Source of the DNA: Zizania palustris
Taxonomy: Eukaryota > Streptophyta > Magnoliopsida > Poales > Poaceae
Reading direction: 5' to 3'
Assembly (NCBI GenBank): GCA_019279435.1
Contig: JAAALK010000289.1
Span: 5,400,342 to 5,464,341, forward strand
DNA: 64,000 nt
Made by a program: the position numbers and the translations under genes. The notes below the pieces were generated by a model. That model saw only the letters and a program-made list of their open reading frames with translations, was not told where the DNA came from and did no database searches. Shown piece after piece: positions 23,882 through 34,891 of this stretch (positions are counted from its first letter, which is position 1; each line of letters opens with the position of its first letter).

Positions 23882-25531
23882 TGAGGAGCCATGCTGAATA
23901 GCGTGGGCCTCATGGCTCCAGATGTGATGAGTCATTGTCAACGATAGTCAAAGAGGACTGAAAAGAGAGAGAAGACCTGCTGCGTCTGGGCCGCGTGTGA
24001 CTCAGGTACACGGGCAGCGAGCGACTGTCGGGCAGAGGGGCCGCGAAGTCGGGCTGGCCCAATCCGGGTACATGGGCTAGGAGCAGCAGAGGATCCACTG
24101 GACTGTTGACCGGGATTGACTCAGGTACACGGGCGGCGAGTGATTGCCGGGCTGAGGGAGCCGCGGAATCGGGCCGGCCCAATCCGGGTACCCGGTGCGA
24201 AGACGGTGGACGCTTTGTCAGTTTCGGCGCAAAACTGACGACCGTTGATTTCGGATCTGACCGTCCTGAGGTGAAGCCGTAGCTGCTACGAAAGCTCCGC
24301 ATCAGGACAAGTTACCTTTATTTAGGTTTTTACTATTTTGCCTTTAGGCCCACAGTCTGTCAGTCGAGTCTGTAAAAAACCCTAAGGGCATTTCGGTCTT
24401 TTCCATTTTTATTCAGCGTCTGTAAAAAAAACCCTAGGGGTATTTCTGCATTTTCCCATTTAATGGGCTGCCTATAAATAGGCCCCAATAGCCTAGGGTT
24501 AGGGCACCCATTTTGAAAAACACTTTACCAATTTCAGAAATTGTGGGTCACTTTCTCCTTCTTCTCCACTGTTTTCCGCCGCCGGCGAGTTCTTTTTCTC
24601 TGAAATCGCCACCGCTGCCATTATTTTCCACCCTCCGCTGTTGCCTCTCTCCACGCGTCTCATCCGTGCTCCAAGCCATCGTGGCCGCTTGGCCATCAAG
24701 TCTCGTGGCTGGCTTGCAGACAGCACTCAAGTGCTGCGCCTCCGTGTTGCATGCGGCAGCAAGCCGTAGCAGCAGGACCTAGCCACGGCTAGAAGCGCTG
24801 CTTCACACGCACTACAGCCAAGGCACCGGGATTCGAAGTGATTGGATCTTCTGTGGGCACAAGCTGCAGCGTGAAAGCTCAGTGATTGGTGCACGGCTGG
24901 ATCGAGTGGAAGCCAGGAGAGAAGAAATTTCACACGGCATTCAAAGCTTCAGCGTTTTGATAGAAAAACAACGGATCAAACAAAATCATGGTTAGTACTA
25001 ATTGCATTTCTCGATTTGCGTGCTATTAAAATATCCATGTTTTGCCTTATTTCACATACGGTTAGTACTATTTCAATATCTTCCGAAACATCCGATTGCA
25101 TGTGATGGCATACTGCTAAGAATTAATTTTTCCATGAATATATTTCATCTGTTGATTTAATCTTTGTGCTGTCATTACATCTGTTGGTTCATCTGCTGTT
25201 TTGATAGATGATATTGATTCTGGTGTTTTAATCTGTGCACTATTTTATTTCGGTTAGAGCATCACAGTTTACCATCTTCATATGTGTTGGTTTGATTAAA
25301 TGCCGGTGAGTTAATTAATCTGTTGAACCTGCCTTTGAGCACTGTGTTGGTGTCTTTTCGATTAGGACACCGGTCGTTTTTAGGCTAAATCATTTTAAGT
25401 ACCTGCGATCTGTTTGCTTTTGAGGTTTCTGTTTGTCGAGGTGCGTTGGGTGTTGGGAGCAGGCCATTGATTCGAAAGAATTTTTTAGGCGCCCATTCAC
25501 CCCCCCTCTGGTCGCTACTTTCGGTCCTACA
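23882..25531 (+). repeat. SRV-b 3' LTR (1650 bp)
   Basis: It is the same length and almost the same sequence as 14829-16478. It ends CCTACA followed by the GTAGT target-site copy. Confidence 0.95.
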
Positions 25532-28249
25532 GTAGTCTTCTCGATACGGAAAAGTAAATAAAACATTCAATAAACAATCCAAAACAAACAACCATACTAA
25601 CATACATGTTTATGTTGGATTAAGTAAAGGAGATAGAGTCTTAACTTTTAGGGTTTTGTTACTTAAACATTTAAGATTAATTTTTAATGAGATTCCTTAA
25701 TTTTTATAGCTTGATATAATTATTCTTCCTAAGGGGGTTTTATTTCTCCCTTTTTAAAGTTGAAGTAAAAAGTTATAAAATGACCTTAATGTTTTTATGG
25801 CATTAATATAGTGACATTAGGTTATTTAGATCTTCTGAAGTTTGTTATATAAGTTTTAGGATAGTTTCATATAGGGTTGACTTTTTCTTAAATGCTTTAA
25901 TTAAATGTCCTAAAAGGGCCTTTGCAATATCATTTAATGGAATAAATTGGACAAGATGAATATTCTATTTTTATTAAAAATGGTGAACTCAAGTGGTTAG
26001 GTTTTCTGAAGTTATTATATAAGTTGTCATGACATTCGTATAAAGTGTTTAACTTCTATTTGATGAATTACTTAATTATCCTACAAGGGCTATTATTAAT
26101 TAATAGATTAAAGTGGGCAAAGTGAACATGTTATTTTTGTTGCATTAAAACAGTAGAATAAAGTCATTAAGTCCTCTTAATTTATTATATCATTTTTCAT
26201 GATATTTTTGTAAAGTGTTGTATTTCCATTATATGAATTAATCATTTGTTTTAAAGGGTCTTGGAAATGTTTATTTAAGAATCTAAAATGGGCAAAATGA
26301 CTTATTATATTTTTATTGACTTATAAACAGTGTACTGGATTCAATATATCATCAAAAATTATTATATAAATTTCTAAGAGTTTTTCTGTATTATTTAAAT
26401 GGAATATTAATTAAGTCCTAAAAGGGGTCTTAGAAATGTTATTAAATAAAATGGCATGGATAAAAATGGTCATTCCATTTTTATTATATTAATAACAGTG
26501 AAATGGAGCTATTATGTCTTCTGGAATTAATTTATAAATTTTTAAGGATCTTTCTGAATTATTTATTTAAAGTATTAATTAAACCCTAAAGGGGAATTTT
26601 CTTTATTATTTAATAAGGTTATTATGTGCCAAATAAACCTATTGTTTTTATTGTATTAAAGTGTAGAGAATAAAAAGACAAAATTTCCAGAATTGAAATG
26701 GTGAAATTTGGGGTTAATTTGAGCAAGATATGAATTTTGGAAGTTTAAACCATTTTTCTGAATTTTATTTTAAACAGAAATCAGTCTCTGGTCCACGGTG
26801 AGCCAGGCCCACGGTGGACCAGCGACTGCACGCGTGAGCCGGGCCACTCTGGACCGTAGGATCGAGATCCAACGGGCGGGTGCGATGCGGAGGCGTTTAA
26901 ACCAAAACCGACGGCTCAGATGAGCCCGTACCGGTTCGATTAGAACCGAGGGCCCAGATTAGATCCTGTGGTGTTTTAATCTGCGCCACTCGATCCATAT
27001 CGCACGGCTAGGGTTTCGTCCGGCACGCTCGCGGCACGGGGAGAACAAGACCTTCGTCTCCGACTCCGGCCGAGCGGCGGCGAGCGATCCCTTGCGGCGG
27101 AGAGGGCTTCCGGCAGGGCTAGGGCCAAAAATGGAATCAGAAGAGCAAGGTGGCTTCAGGCATACCGGTGGCGATGACGTCGAGGCAGTGGCGACGATCG
27201 GCGGCGAGCAGAGGCGGGAGAAACCTTCGGGTCGACGGTGGCGACGGTGATCCGGCGGCGGGGAACGCGAACGGAGGCTAGGCCGGGGGAGCAGTGGTAA
27301 TGGCGGTCCCGGCGATGGCCTTGGCGAGGGCGGCGGTGGACCAAGGCGCCGGCAAAGGCTCGCTGGAAGGCGGACAGAGAAAAACGCCGAAAAGCACAAT
27401 TGGTGGCTCGGGACAGAGGGGGTCTTGGCGGTTTCGGTGTGGAGGATCGCGGTGAGGCCAGGAGCTTAAAAAGGACTCGCCGGTGGCAGGGAATGGAAGG
27501 TGATCGAAGAAATCCGAGGGGATTCCAAACTTTCCGGCGAACTTTCTTAAAGCACGGTCTGACTACCAAAGAGATGAAATCGCGTCGGGTATGGGTGGAA
27601 GGGGATCGCCGGAGTATGGCAAGTCTCGCCAGGGGCTCAATTCGACAATTGGCAGCTGGCGGCGGCGGGATTGGAAAGGGGTGCCGCCGGTATGGAAGGG
27701 GAGGGATCCCCTTCCATTTGGGGAAGACGAAACTGACAGGTGGGGGCCACCTGTCAGTCGGCGGGCGCGGGAGAGGAGGGGCCGACAAGCGGGCCCGACG
27801 TGGCAGCGGGAGAGAGGGGAGCTTGAGAGACTGGCGCGTGGGCCTGAGCGCGGTGCGGTGCGGAGGAGAGAGGGGACGGCGCGCCGATAGGTGGGTCCCG
27901 CCTGTCGGTGGGCGCGGCCGGACTGGGCTGGGCTGAAAGGCCATTGAAGGAGATTTCCGGGTTTCGGCCCAATGGGTTTTAAAATGTATTTTCCATTAAA
28001 TTTAATTCCAGAAATTCAAATATTTGCTTAAGGCTTGAAGATCTACTGGAAAAATTTTGTAAAAATTCTCAAAAATATTTCTTGGTCTCTAGTTTATCCC
28101 ATAAAATTTTCAAGTCCAAATTTTGAATATTTGTCTCTGTTTGGCTTTAATAGGGCTCTTTTAGTATTTTCTTAAATAATAATATTCAGAAATTCATTTA
28201 ATATTATTTTTCCTTTATTTTATTCCCTTTTAATTTTGGGGCTGTTACA
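25532..28249 (-). repeat. LARD-1 3' LTR, proximal part
   Basis: The first five bases are the right SRV-b target-site copy. The rest matches 32180-34891. It has two contrasting halves: an AT-rich part (25640-26760) with a diverged 170-bp periodicity, and a GC-rich part (26800-27950). The LTR begins, on the minus strand, TGTAACAGCCCC at 28249. Confidence 0.93.
25830..26640. repeat. Diverged tandem repeat of about 170 bp inside the LARD-1 LTR
   Basis: The motif resembling TCCTAAAAGGG recurs near 25908, 26078, 26248, 26415 and 26583. A second motif, TATTATAT-like, recurs near 25843, 26013, 26183, 26360 and 26530. Both series have spacings of 167-177 bp, so about five old units are in register. 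The other LTR holds the same series from about 32470 to 33280. Confidence 0.7.
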
Positions 28250-28263
28250 ATCCTATCCCCCTT
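28250..28263 (-). other. Polypurine tract of LARD-1
   Basis: On the minus strand this is AAGGGGGATAGGAT, directly followed by the 3' LTR start TGTAACAGCCCC. A hairpin (GAATCTCG and CGAGATTC arms) lies just upstream in the element. Confidence 0.75.
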
Positions 28264-28322
28264 ACAGAGAATCTCGTCCTCGAGATTCGAAGCGAACCTC
28301 GGGAAGACTGAGGGACTGAGTT

Positions 28323-29009
28323 CTACTGGTGCTCCGGATTAGGAGGAGGAGTTACATCAGAAGTAGGCAAAGCGATCTCCGGACCTGGGTTGGTTGAGAT
28401 CAAATTGGGAGTGTCTTCGGTTGTATCTGGTTTCTCTTTGTGGTGATCTGGCGTATGTTTCTCTGGATTTGGGATGGAGGATGGCACTCGCTTGGGGTAG
28501 GGGCAGTTGTTGGCGTAGTGTCCTCCTTGGCGACAGTTGTAGCACACAATTGGCTTGCCGTTCCTGTCCCTCTTGTATCCGGTAGCTTGTGCTGGAGTTC
28601 TTCCGGTAGGCGGTGCTTGGGGTGGGATGTCTGTGCTTGGCCCTCCGAGGGTGGTTCGTGGCTTGGCAGGGGTTGGGGCTTGAGGTGGAATCACTCTGGT
28701 TTCTGGTATAGTTGCTTCGTTCACCAATCTCTGAAAGTTGGCGAAATCCCCGTGGATCAGCTGAAGGGAGAGCTCGTGTTGGTGTTGCTGGAGACGGAAC
28801 AACTGTGCCTGCTGCTCTTGCATCTGCTTCTGTTGTTGTTGCATCTGGGTAAGCAGCGTGGCGATCAGTTGGTTCTGTTTTGTCATCATCTCCGCAAGTG
28901 TGGGATGATAGATAACAGAGATATGCTGAGGTCCAGCTGCACCCCACTGAGGCAGATTGCCAGAGGTGTTTCCATCGTGTGGAACTTCTGATCCTCGGTT
29001 ATTGGCCAT
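28323..29009 (-). CDS. LARD-1 ORF B: Gag-like protein with one CCHC zinc knuckle
   Basis: This minus-strand ORF has 228 residues. The N-terminal third is Gln-rich and predicted helical (residues 40-80, runs of MQQQQ and QEQQ). It then reads FQRLVNEATIPE, a Pro-rich linker, and a knuckle CYNCRQGGHYANNCP (C-x2-C-x4-H-x4-C) at about 155-168, then a Pro-rich tail. Knuckle and linker are typical of gypsy Gag. The capsid region expected between the Gln-rich start and FQRLV is missing, so it looks like a Gag with an internal deletion kept open. It may bind element RNA, but this is inferred. Confidence 0.6.
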   Translation of the reverse strand: MANNRGSEVPHDGNTSGNLPQWGAAGPQHISVIYHPTLAEMMTKQNQLIATLLTQMQQQQKQMQEQQAQLFRLQQHQHELSLQLIHGDFANFQRLVNEATIPETRVIPPQAPTPAKPRTTLGGPSTDIPPQAPPTGRTPAQATGYKRDRNGKPIVCYNCRQGGHYANNCPYPKRVPSSIPNPEKHTPDHHKEKPDTTEDTPNLISTNPGPEIALPTSDVTPPPNPEHQ

Positions 29010-29836
29010 CCTGAAGTTGAAGGGTTCAAAAAGAAGGTGCCGTCATTAAGGGGAAATGGTTACTGATTTTTATTGCCTAAGATGGATAATTTGACCTGGA
29101 TGCTTTATGTTAGTCCCTTATTACTTTCATACTCATGCCCTATATCATTATCATGTATTTTATTCACTCAACATTCGTGTTGTAATATATTTTATTAATT
29201 TGTGTTTAGAGGTTTAAGATGAAGTGATGTTGATTATATTTCATTGAATTCCTTGGTACCAAAATTCCAGAAAAAATTTTGGAACACAATTTGATGCTTA
29301 GGAGAATTTTTAGGAAAAATACTCTAGCTAATTTTAAATGAAATTTTTAGGCCCATATTTTAGCTTTCCTCTTTCTTGATGTATAGGGGATCCTTTCCAT
29401 GAAATTTATTAATTTATTTTATTTTTAATGCCTGGCAAAAATCAAGGTGTTACAATCCTAACTTCCTTAACAAGAATCTCGTCCCGAGATTTGGAAAGGC
29501 TAGAAGTAGAAAGTTAAAGATAGGCTCCAAGTCTGCATTTGCATAGATTGGGCTTGGCTAAGTTAGGGCTTTCCTGACAACGTGTCTTGACTTCACGATT
29601 GGAGTTGATCTTGCAGAATGACGACGAATGAATTATGTAGAGTTGAGACTAGAGGTAGATTCTCTCCTTTAGATTGGGAGTATGATCAAATAGGTCTAGG
29701 GAAATGATATTAAGCTTTATTTTAAAATGATCGTTCTTGCGATTACATTTATTTATATCTTCATTCATGCCTTATTGTTGACATGAATGGTAATACAATC
29801 AAGTAAAAAGAAAAGCAATCAATCGTAAATCTACGT
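29010..29836 (-). other. LARD-1 internal spacer with a relic LTR-start motif
   Basis: There is no conserved frame. On the minus strand, near 29452-29490, a hairpin and purine run are followed by TGTAACACCTTG. This resembles the real PPT/3' LTR junction of the element at 28249. It may be the trace of an older LTR end caught inside when the element was rearranged. Confidence 0.5.
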
Positions 29837-30649
29837 CTATGGTAGCTCGGGGGACGGCTCGATCACGGGCTCGTGGGAGACGGTCGGGGTCGAGGAGCTG
29901 GATGGTCCGACGGGTGGTGCGCTGCGGGAGATCCTCTTGGGCCTCACAGTGGGGATCTGAAGGGGTTTCTTCCTGCGAGGCGGAAGAGGCGCGATCTCCT
30001 CTATGTCCTTCTTCAACTCTCTGAGCTGCTGACGGAGCTGGGCGTGGACCATGGCGCCCTGGCGTAGAAGTTCGTTCTGACGTCTCAACTCCTCCACCTC
30101 AAGGGTCAACAGAGGGTTCTGCTCAAGCTGTCGACGGAGCTCGGCGTTCTCCCTGGTCAGGTTCTCCGAAGTGTGGCGGTAGAAGTCGATGGTGTCGTGC
30201 TGGCTGTCTGCGTCGAGGACGGCCTCTGTGTGGAGGTTGTCCATGGCCTCCAAGAGTCTCATCGTGCGAGTGATGGCGGAGCTGCTCTGTGTGAGGGGAC
30301 TGATGTAGATGCTGCGGTGACTCCCGGGTGTGCGCATGGGCATGAAGCGGTAGACGGTGTCGCGGAGGTGGCAGTCGTAGACCAGTCGAAGCTCGGCGAG
30401 GGACTGGAGAGCGGCTCGCTGGCTGGCCACCACGAATGAAGGTCCTCCAACTCCATGGGTGTAGAAGGGTGGCTGCGTGGAGGAGGGGCGGATCACAACC
30501 GTGACCTCGCAGTAGCTCTCGTTCGCATCGGGAAAGATCCCGTGGAACGCAGGCTCATGGGGGAACCCCAAAAAGTCGACGAGCACGCGAAGCTCGCGGA
30601 TGAATCCGGCCTCGTCACGAAGAGTCCCGCTCATGGTATGAACCGGCAT
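29837..30649 (-). CDS. LARD-1 ORF A: unknown protein with C-terminal coiled coil
   Basis: This minus-strand ORF of 270 residues starts at an ATG about 125 nt after the PBS, the position where gag would begin. Residues 1-120 form a compact mixed region (YCEVTVVIRP, AALQSLAELRLVYDCHLRD). Residues 125-215 are a coiled coil with Leu/Arg/Glu heptads (ENAELRRQLEQ, VEELRRQNELLRQ, LRQQLRELKKDIEEI). The tail is basic and Pro/Ser-rich. It has no zinc knuckle and no retroviral domain I recognise. Its intact frame may reflect recent mobility. It could be a captured host fragment or a structural protein specific to the family. Confidence 0.6.
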   Translation of the reverse strand: MPVHTMSGTLRDEAGFIRELRVLVDFLGFPHEPAFHGIFPDANESYCEVTVVIRPSSTQPPFYTHGVGGPSFVVASQRAALQSLAELRLVYDCHLRDTVYRFMPMRTPGSHRSIYISPLTQSSSAITRTMRLLEAMDNLHTEAVLDADSQHDTIDFYRHTSENLTRENAELRRQLEQNPLLTLEVEELRRQNELLRQGAMVHAQLRQQLRELKKDIEEIAPLPPRRKKPLQIPTVRPKRISRSAPPVGPSSSSTPTVSHEPVIEPSPELP

Positions 30650-30773
30650 CTACAAAAGAGAGAAGATTTTTGTGAAAATCTCAGAAGATGAGAGGGTAAG
30701 TAATCTTTTGCAAAATATAGTGAATATATATAAGTCCTAAGGTCAGGTCTGTTTGGCTTCCTACAGTCAAGTC

Positions 30774-30786
30774 GGCTCTGATACCA
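30774..30786 (-). other. Primer-binding site of LARD-1
   Basis: On the minus strand this is TGGTATCAGAGCC, complementary to plant initiator tRNA-Met, three bases after the 5' LTR end. It fixes the orientation of the element. Confidence 0.92.
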
Positions 30787-30789
30787 TCT

Positions 30790-33700
30790 TGTCGCGCCCC
30801 GATTTAATAAATCAGGACCTTTATTGAAATTCCAAAGAAAATCAATAAACTAAGACGTTCATAAAGCGACCACGTACAATACGGGCAATCATTCACGGTT
30901 CGTAGACCGCATTAATACAAAAGTGAATGAAAGTGAAGAGAAACTAATAAAATCAAGGGTCCTAGATGAACGCCTCCTTCCAGTCTCGCCTTGACTGGGT
31001 TGCTACTCCATACCTTCATCCTCCTCGTAGTAGACGGGCTCTGATGTGGTAAGTCAACGGGGTGAGTACAGATGTACTCAGCAAGCCACCGTATGCAAGT
31101 ATAATGCAAGATAATAACAAGGGAGATAGTGGCTAGTTTTGCGGAAGCAGCATATTTGTAAAGCATTTAATGTGAGCAATTCATTAGTACGGAAAAGTAA
31201 ACATGTGAATGCATCATCATCTTCTAACTCGAGGAGTACGTTTTACCTCCTCGCACAACGGTCCTTACATGCCATGAATAACTCATCCATTCAAACAATT
31301 TGTAAACTAACTGCGAGTAGTCACACAACCCGCCCTTGACCGTGGGCTCGGCTTTTCGAAAAGATTGAATCACTCTGATCAGAGATGTACCACTGTACCC
31401 ACAAGGCACGCACTCATCACCTACACCGAAGTGTAACGAGATGACCCATCACACGGGAACTCGTGCCAAAACCTTCCATATGGTCTTCCCCGACTCAACA
31501 GCACCCTCTTATAGGTTTCGTACCGTGTCTCGCCATGTAGAGTTTCCACAATACCCCCCCTTGAGCCATCGTCGGTACAAAGCGCCCTGAGGGCTAGCCC
31601 CTTGTACCCCTCCACTATGGTGCATAGAGCCGGAGTGTTCCACACTTCCAGTTAGGACTTACCCATTAGACTTGTGGTTGGTACGGAAGTGCTTTGCAAC
31701 AGATCCCGCAGACCGGTCCTTATAGTGCCCCGGGTGCGGCCAACCAGTTTCCGAGCTTGCACCCGGAACCCACCATACTTATAACATACCTAACTCCAAC
31801 AGAGTCCAGAGGCAAGAATAACAGGGTATTTCATATACCAGAATCCATCTAATCTACGACTCATTCTTTATATCCTATAGCAGTTGTGCCGGTACCTTGG
31901 GCACTAGCTAATATAATATTTGTAGAGTGACAAGGAGTTCAGGCTCAATAAGCATGGCTTGGGTTTGCACACAAGGACGGGGATCTAATAAATATAAGTG
32001 TAGGGCTTGATCTTTGACTAATGCAATATTAACCTATGTGTTATAGCGATAATTTATTAAAACATGGGCTCAACATGATCAACTGTGTCCACAGAGGTGG
32101 GCGATGACTTGCCTTGATCCGTGAATGGTGAAGGTGAAACCTTGGGATAGATCTCCGGATCTTCGACGACGTCGTAGTCTTCTCGATACGGAAAAGTAAA
32201 TAAAACATTCAATAAACAATCCAAAACAAACAACCATACTAACATACATGTTTATGTTGGATTAAGTAAAGGAGATAGAGTCTTAACTTTTAGGGTTTTG
32301 TTACTTAAACATTTAAGATTAATTTTTAATGAGATTCCTTAATTTTTATAGCTTGATATAATTATTCTTCCTAAGGGGGTTTTATTTCTCCCTTTTTAAA
32401 GTTGAAGTAAAAAGTTATAAAATGACCTTAATGTTTTTATGGCATTAATATAGTGACATTAGGTTATTTAGATCTTCTGAAGTTTGTTATATAAGTTTTA
32501 GGATAGTTTCATATAGGGTTGACTTTTTCTTAAATGCTTTAATTAAATGTCCTAAAAGGGCCTTTGCAATATCATTTAATGGAATAAATTGGACAAGATG
32601 AATATTCTATTTTTATTAAAAATGGTGAACTCAAGTGGTTAGGTTTTCTGAAGTTATTATATAAGTTGTCATGACATTCGTATAAAGTGTTTAACTTCTA
32701 TTTGATGAATTACTTAATTATCCTACAAGGGCTATTATTAATTAATAGATTAAAGTGGGCAAAGTGAACATGTTATTTTTGTTGCATTAAAACAGTAGAA
32801 TAAAGTCATTAAGTCCTCTTAATTTATTATATCATTTTTCATGATATTTTTGTAAAGTGTTGTATTTCCATTATATGAATTAATCATTTGTTTTAAAGGG
32901 TCTTGGAAATGTTTATTTAAGAATCTAAAATGGGCAAAATGACTTATTATATTTTTATTGACTTATAAACAGTGTACTGGATTCAATATATCATCAAAAA
33001 TTATTATATAAATTTCTAAGAGTTTTTCTGTATTATTTAAATGGAATATTAATTAAGTCCTAAAAGGGGTCTTAGAAATGTTATTAAATAAAATGGCATG
33101 GATAAAAATGGTCATTCCATTTTTATTATATTAATAACATTGAAATGGAGCTATTATGTCTTCTGGAATTAATTTATAAATTTTTAAGGATCTTTCTGAA
33201 TTATTTATTTAAAGTATTAATTAAACCCCAAAGGGGAATTTTCTTTATTATTTAATAAGGTTATTATGTGCCAAATAAACCTATTGTTTTTATTGTATTA
33301 AAGTGTAGAGAATAAAAAGACAAAATTTCCAGAATTGAAATGGTGAAATTTGGGGTTAATTTGAGCAAGATATGAATTTTGGAAGTTTAAACCATTTTTC
33401 TGAATTTTATTTTAAACAGAAATCAGTCTCTGGTCCACGGTGAGCCAGGCCCACGGTGGACCAGCGACTGCACGCGTGAGCCGGGCCACTCTGGACCGTA
33501 GGATCGAGATCCAACGGGCGGGTGCGATGCGGAGGCGTTTAAACCAAAACTGACGGCTCAGATGAGCCCGTACCGGTTCGATTAGAACCGAGGGCCCAGA
33601 TTAGATCCTGTGGTGTTTTAATCTGCGCCACTCGATCCATATCGCACGGCTAGGGTTTCGTCCGGCACGCTCGCGGCACGGGGAGAACAAGACCTTCGTC

Positions 33701-34891
33701 TCCGACTCCGGCCGAGCGGCGGCGAGCGATCCCTGGCGGCGGAGAGGGCTTCCGGCAGGGCTAGGGCCAAAAATGGAATCAGAAGAGCAAGGTGGCTTCA
33801 GGCATACCGGTGGCGACGACGTCGAGGCAGTGGCGACGATCGGCGGCGAGCAGAGGCGGGAGAAACCTTCGGGTCGACGGTGGCGACGGTGATCCGGCGG
33901 CGGGGAACGCGAACGGAGGCTAGGCCGGGGGAGCAGTGGTAATGGCGGTCCCGGCGATGGCCTTGGCGAGGGTGGCGGTGGACCAAGGCGCCGGCAAAGG
34001 CTCGCCGGAAGGCGGACAGAGAAAAACGCCGAAAAGCACAATTGGTGGCTCGGGACAGAGGGGGTCTTGGCGGTTTCGGTGTGGAGGATCGCGGTGAGGC
34101 CAGGAGCTTAAAAAGGACTCGCCGGTGGCAGGGAATGGAAGGTGATCGAAGAAATCCGAGGGGATTCCAAACTTTTCGGCGAACTTTCTTAAAGCACGGT
34201 CTGACTACCAAAGAGATGAAATCGCGTCGGGTATGGGTGGAAGGGGATCGCCGGAGTATGGCAAGTCTCGCCAGGGGCTCAATTCGACAATTGGCAGCTG
34301 GCGGCGGCGGGATTGGAAAGGGGTGCCGCCGGTATGGAAGGGGAGGGATCCCCTTCCATTTGGGGAAGATGAAACTGACAGGTGGGGGCCACCTGTCAGT
34401 CGGCGGGCGCGGGAGAGGAGGGGCCGACAAGCGGGCCCAACGTGGCAGCGGGAGAGAGGGGAGCTTGAGAGACTGGCGCGTGGGCCTGAGCGCGGTGCGG
34501 TGCGGAGGAGAGAGGGGACGGCGCGCCGACAGGTGGGTCCCGCTTGTCGGTGGGCGCGGCCGGACTGGGCTGGGCTGAAAGGCCATTGAAGGAGATTTCC
34601 GGGTTTCGGCCCAATGGGTTTTAAAATGTATTTTCCATTAAATTTAATTCCAGAAATTCAAATATTTGCTTAAGGCTTGAAGATCTACTGGAAAAATTTT
34701 GTAAAAATTCTCAAAAATATTTCTTGGTCTCTAGTTTATCCCATAAAATTTTCAAGTCCAAATTTTGAATATCTGTCTCTGTTTGGCTTTAATAGGGCTC
34801 TTTTAGTATTTTCTTAAATAATAATATTCAGAAATTCATTTAATATTATTTTTCCTTTATTTTATTCCCTTTTAATTTTGGGGCTGTTACA
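30790..34891 (-). repeat. LARD-1 5' LTR (4102 bp)
   Basis: On the minus strand it begins TGTAACAGCCCC and ends GGGGCGCGACA. It matches the interrupted 3' LTR with about 17 substitutions seen by eye. The GC-rich part (33440-34600) carries overlapping ORFs of up to 262 codons on the minus strand and 178 on the plus strand. They appear in both LTRs because the LTRs are copies, and their Pro/Arg composition looks like frame-open GC-rich sequence rather than a protein. Confidence 0.93.

Larger units (their letters stand above)
14829..25531 (+). mobile_element. SRV-b: complete Sirevirus-type Ty1/copia element (10703 bp)
   Basis: Two 1650-bp LTRs (14829-16478 and 23882-25531) start TGAGGAGCC and end CCTACA. 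I see a single difference between them by eye (T at 14991 against C in the other copy). The PBS matches tRNA-Met, gag and pol lie in different frames, and a run of PPT-like motifs precedes the 3' LTR. The TSD is GTAGT. Four nonsense codons break gag and pol. I call it a Sirevirus because of the large Gag with a C-terminal extension, the multiple PPTs and the palindrome-rich LTRs of its relatives here. Confidence 0.95.
13440..34891 (-). mobile_element. LARD-1: non-autonomous gypsy-like element with 4.1-kb LTRs (split by SRV-b)
   Basis: It lies on the minus strand, with its 5' LTR on the right (30790-34891) and its 3' LTR on the left (13440-14828 plus 25532-28249). Both LTRs are 4102 bp once the SRV-b insertion is removed. 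Flanking TSD is TCACA. A tRNA-Met type PBS adjoins the 5' LTR and a polypurine tract adjoins the 3' LTR. Only about 2.5 kb lies between them, with two ORFs and no protease, RT, RNase H or integrase. Unnested length is about 10.7 kb. This fits the LARD class (large retrotransposon derivatives), mobilised by enzymes from elsewhere. I counted about 17 LTR differences by eye. Confidence 0.88.

Noticed and set aside
27156..27944. 262-codon minus-strand ORF (and its copy at 33798-34586) as a host gene
   Set aside because: It lies wholly inside both LTRs of LARD-1. The predicted protein is Pro/Arg/Ser-rich with no recognisable domain, and a long ORF overlaps it on the other strand, as expected for GC-rich sequence.
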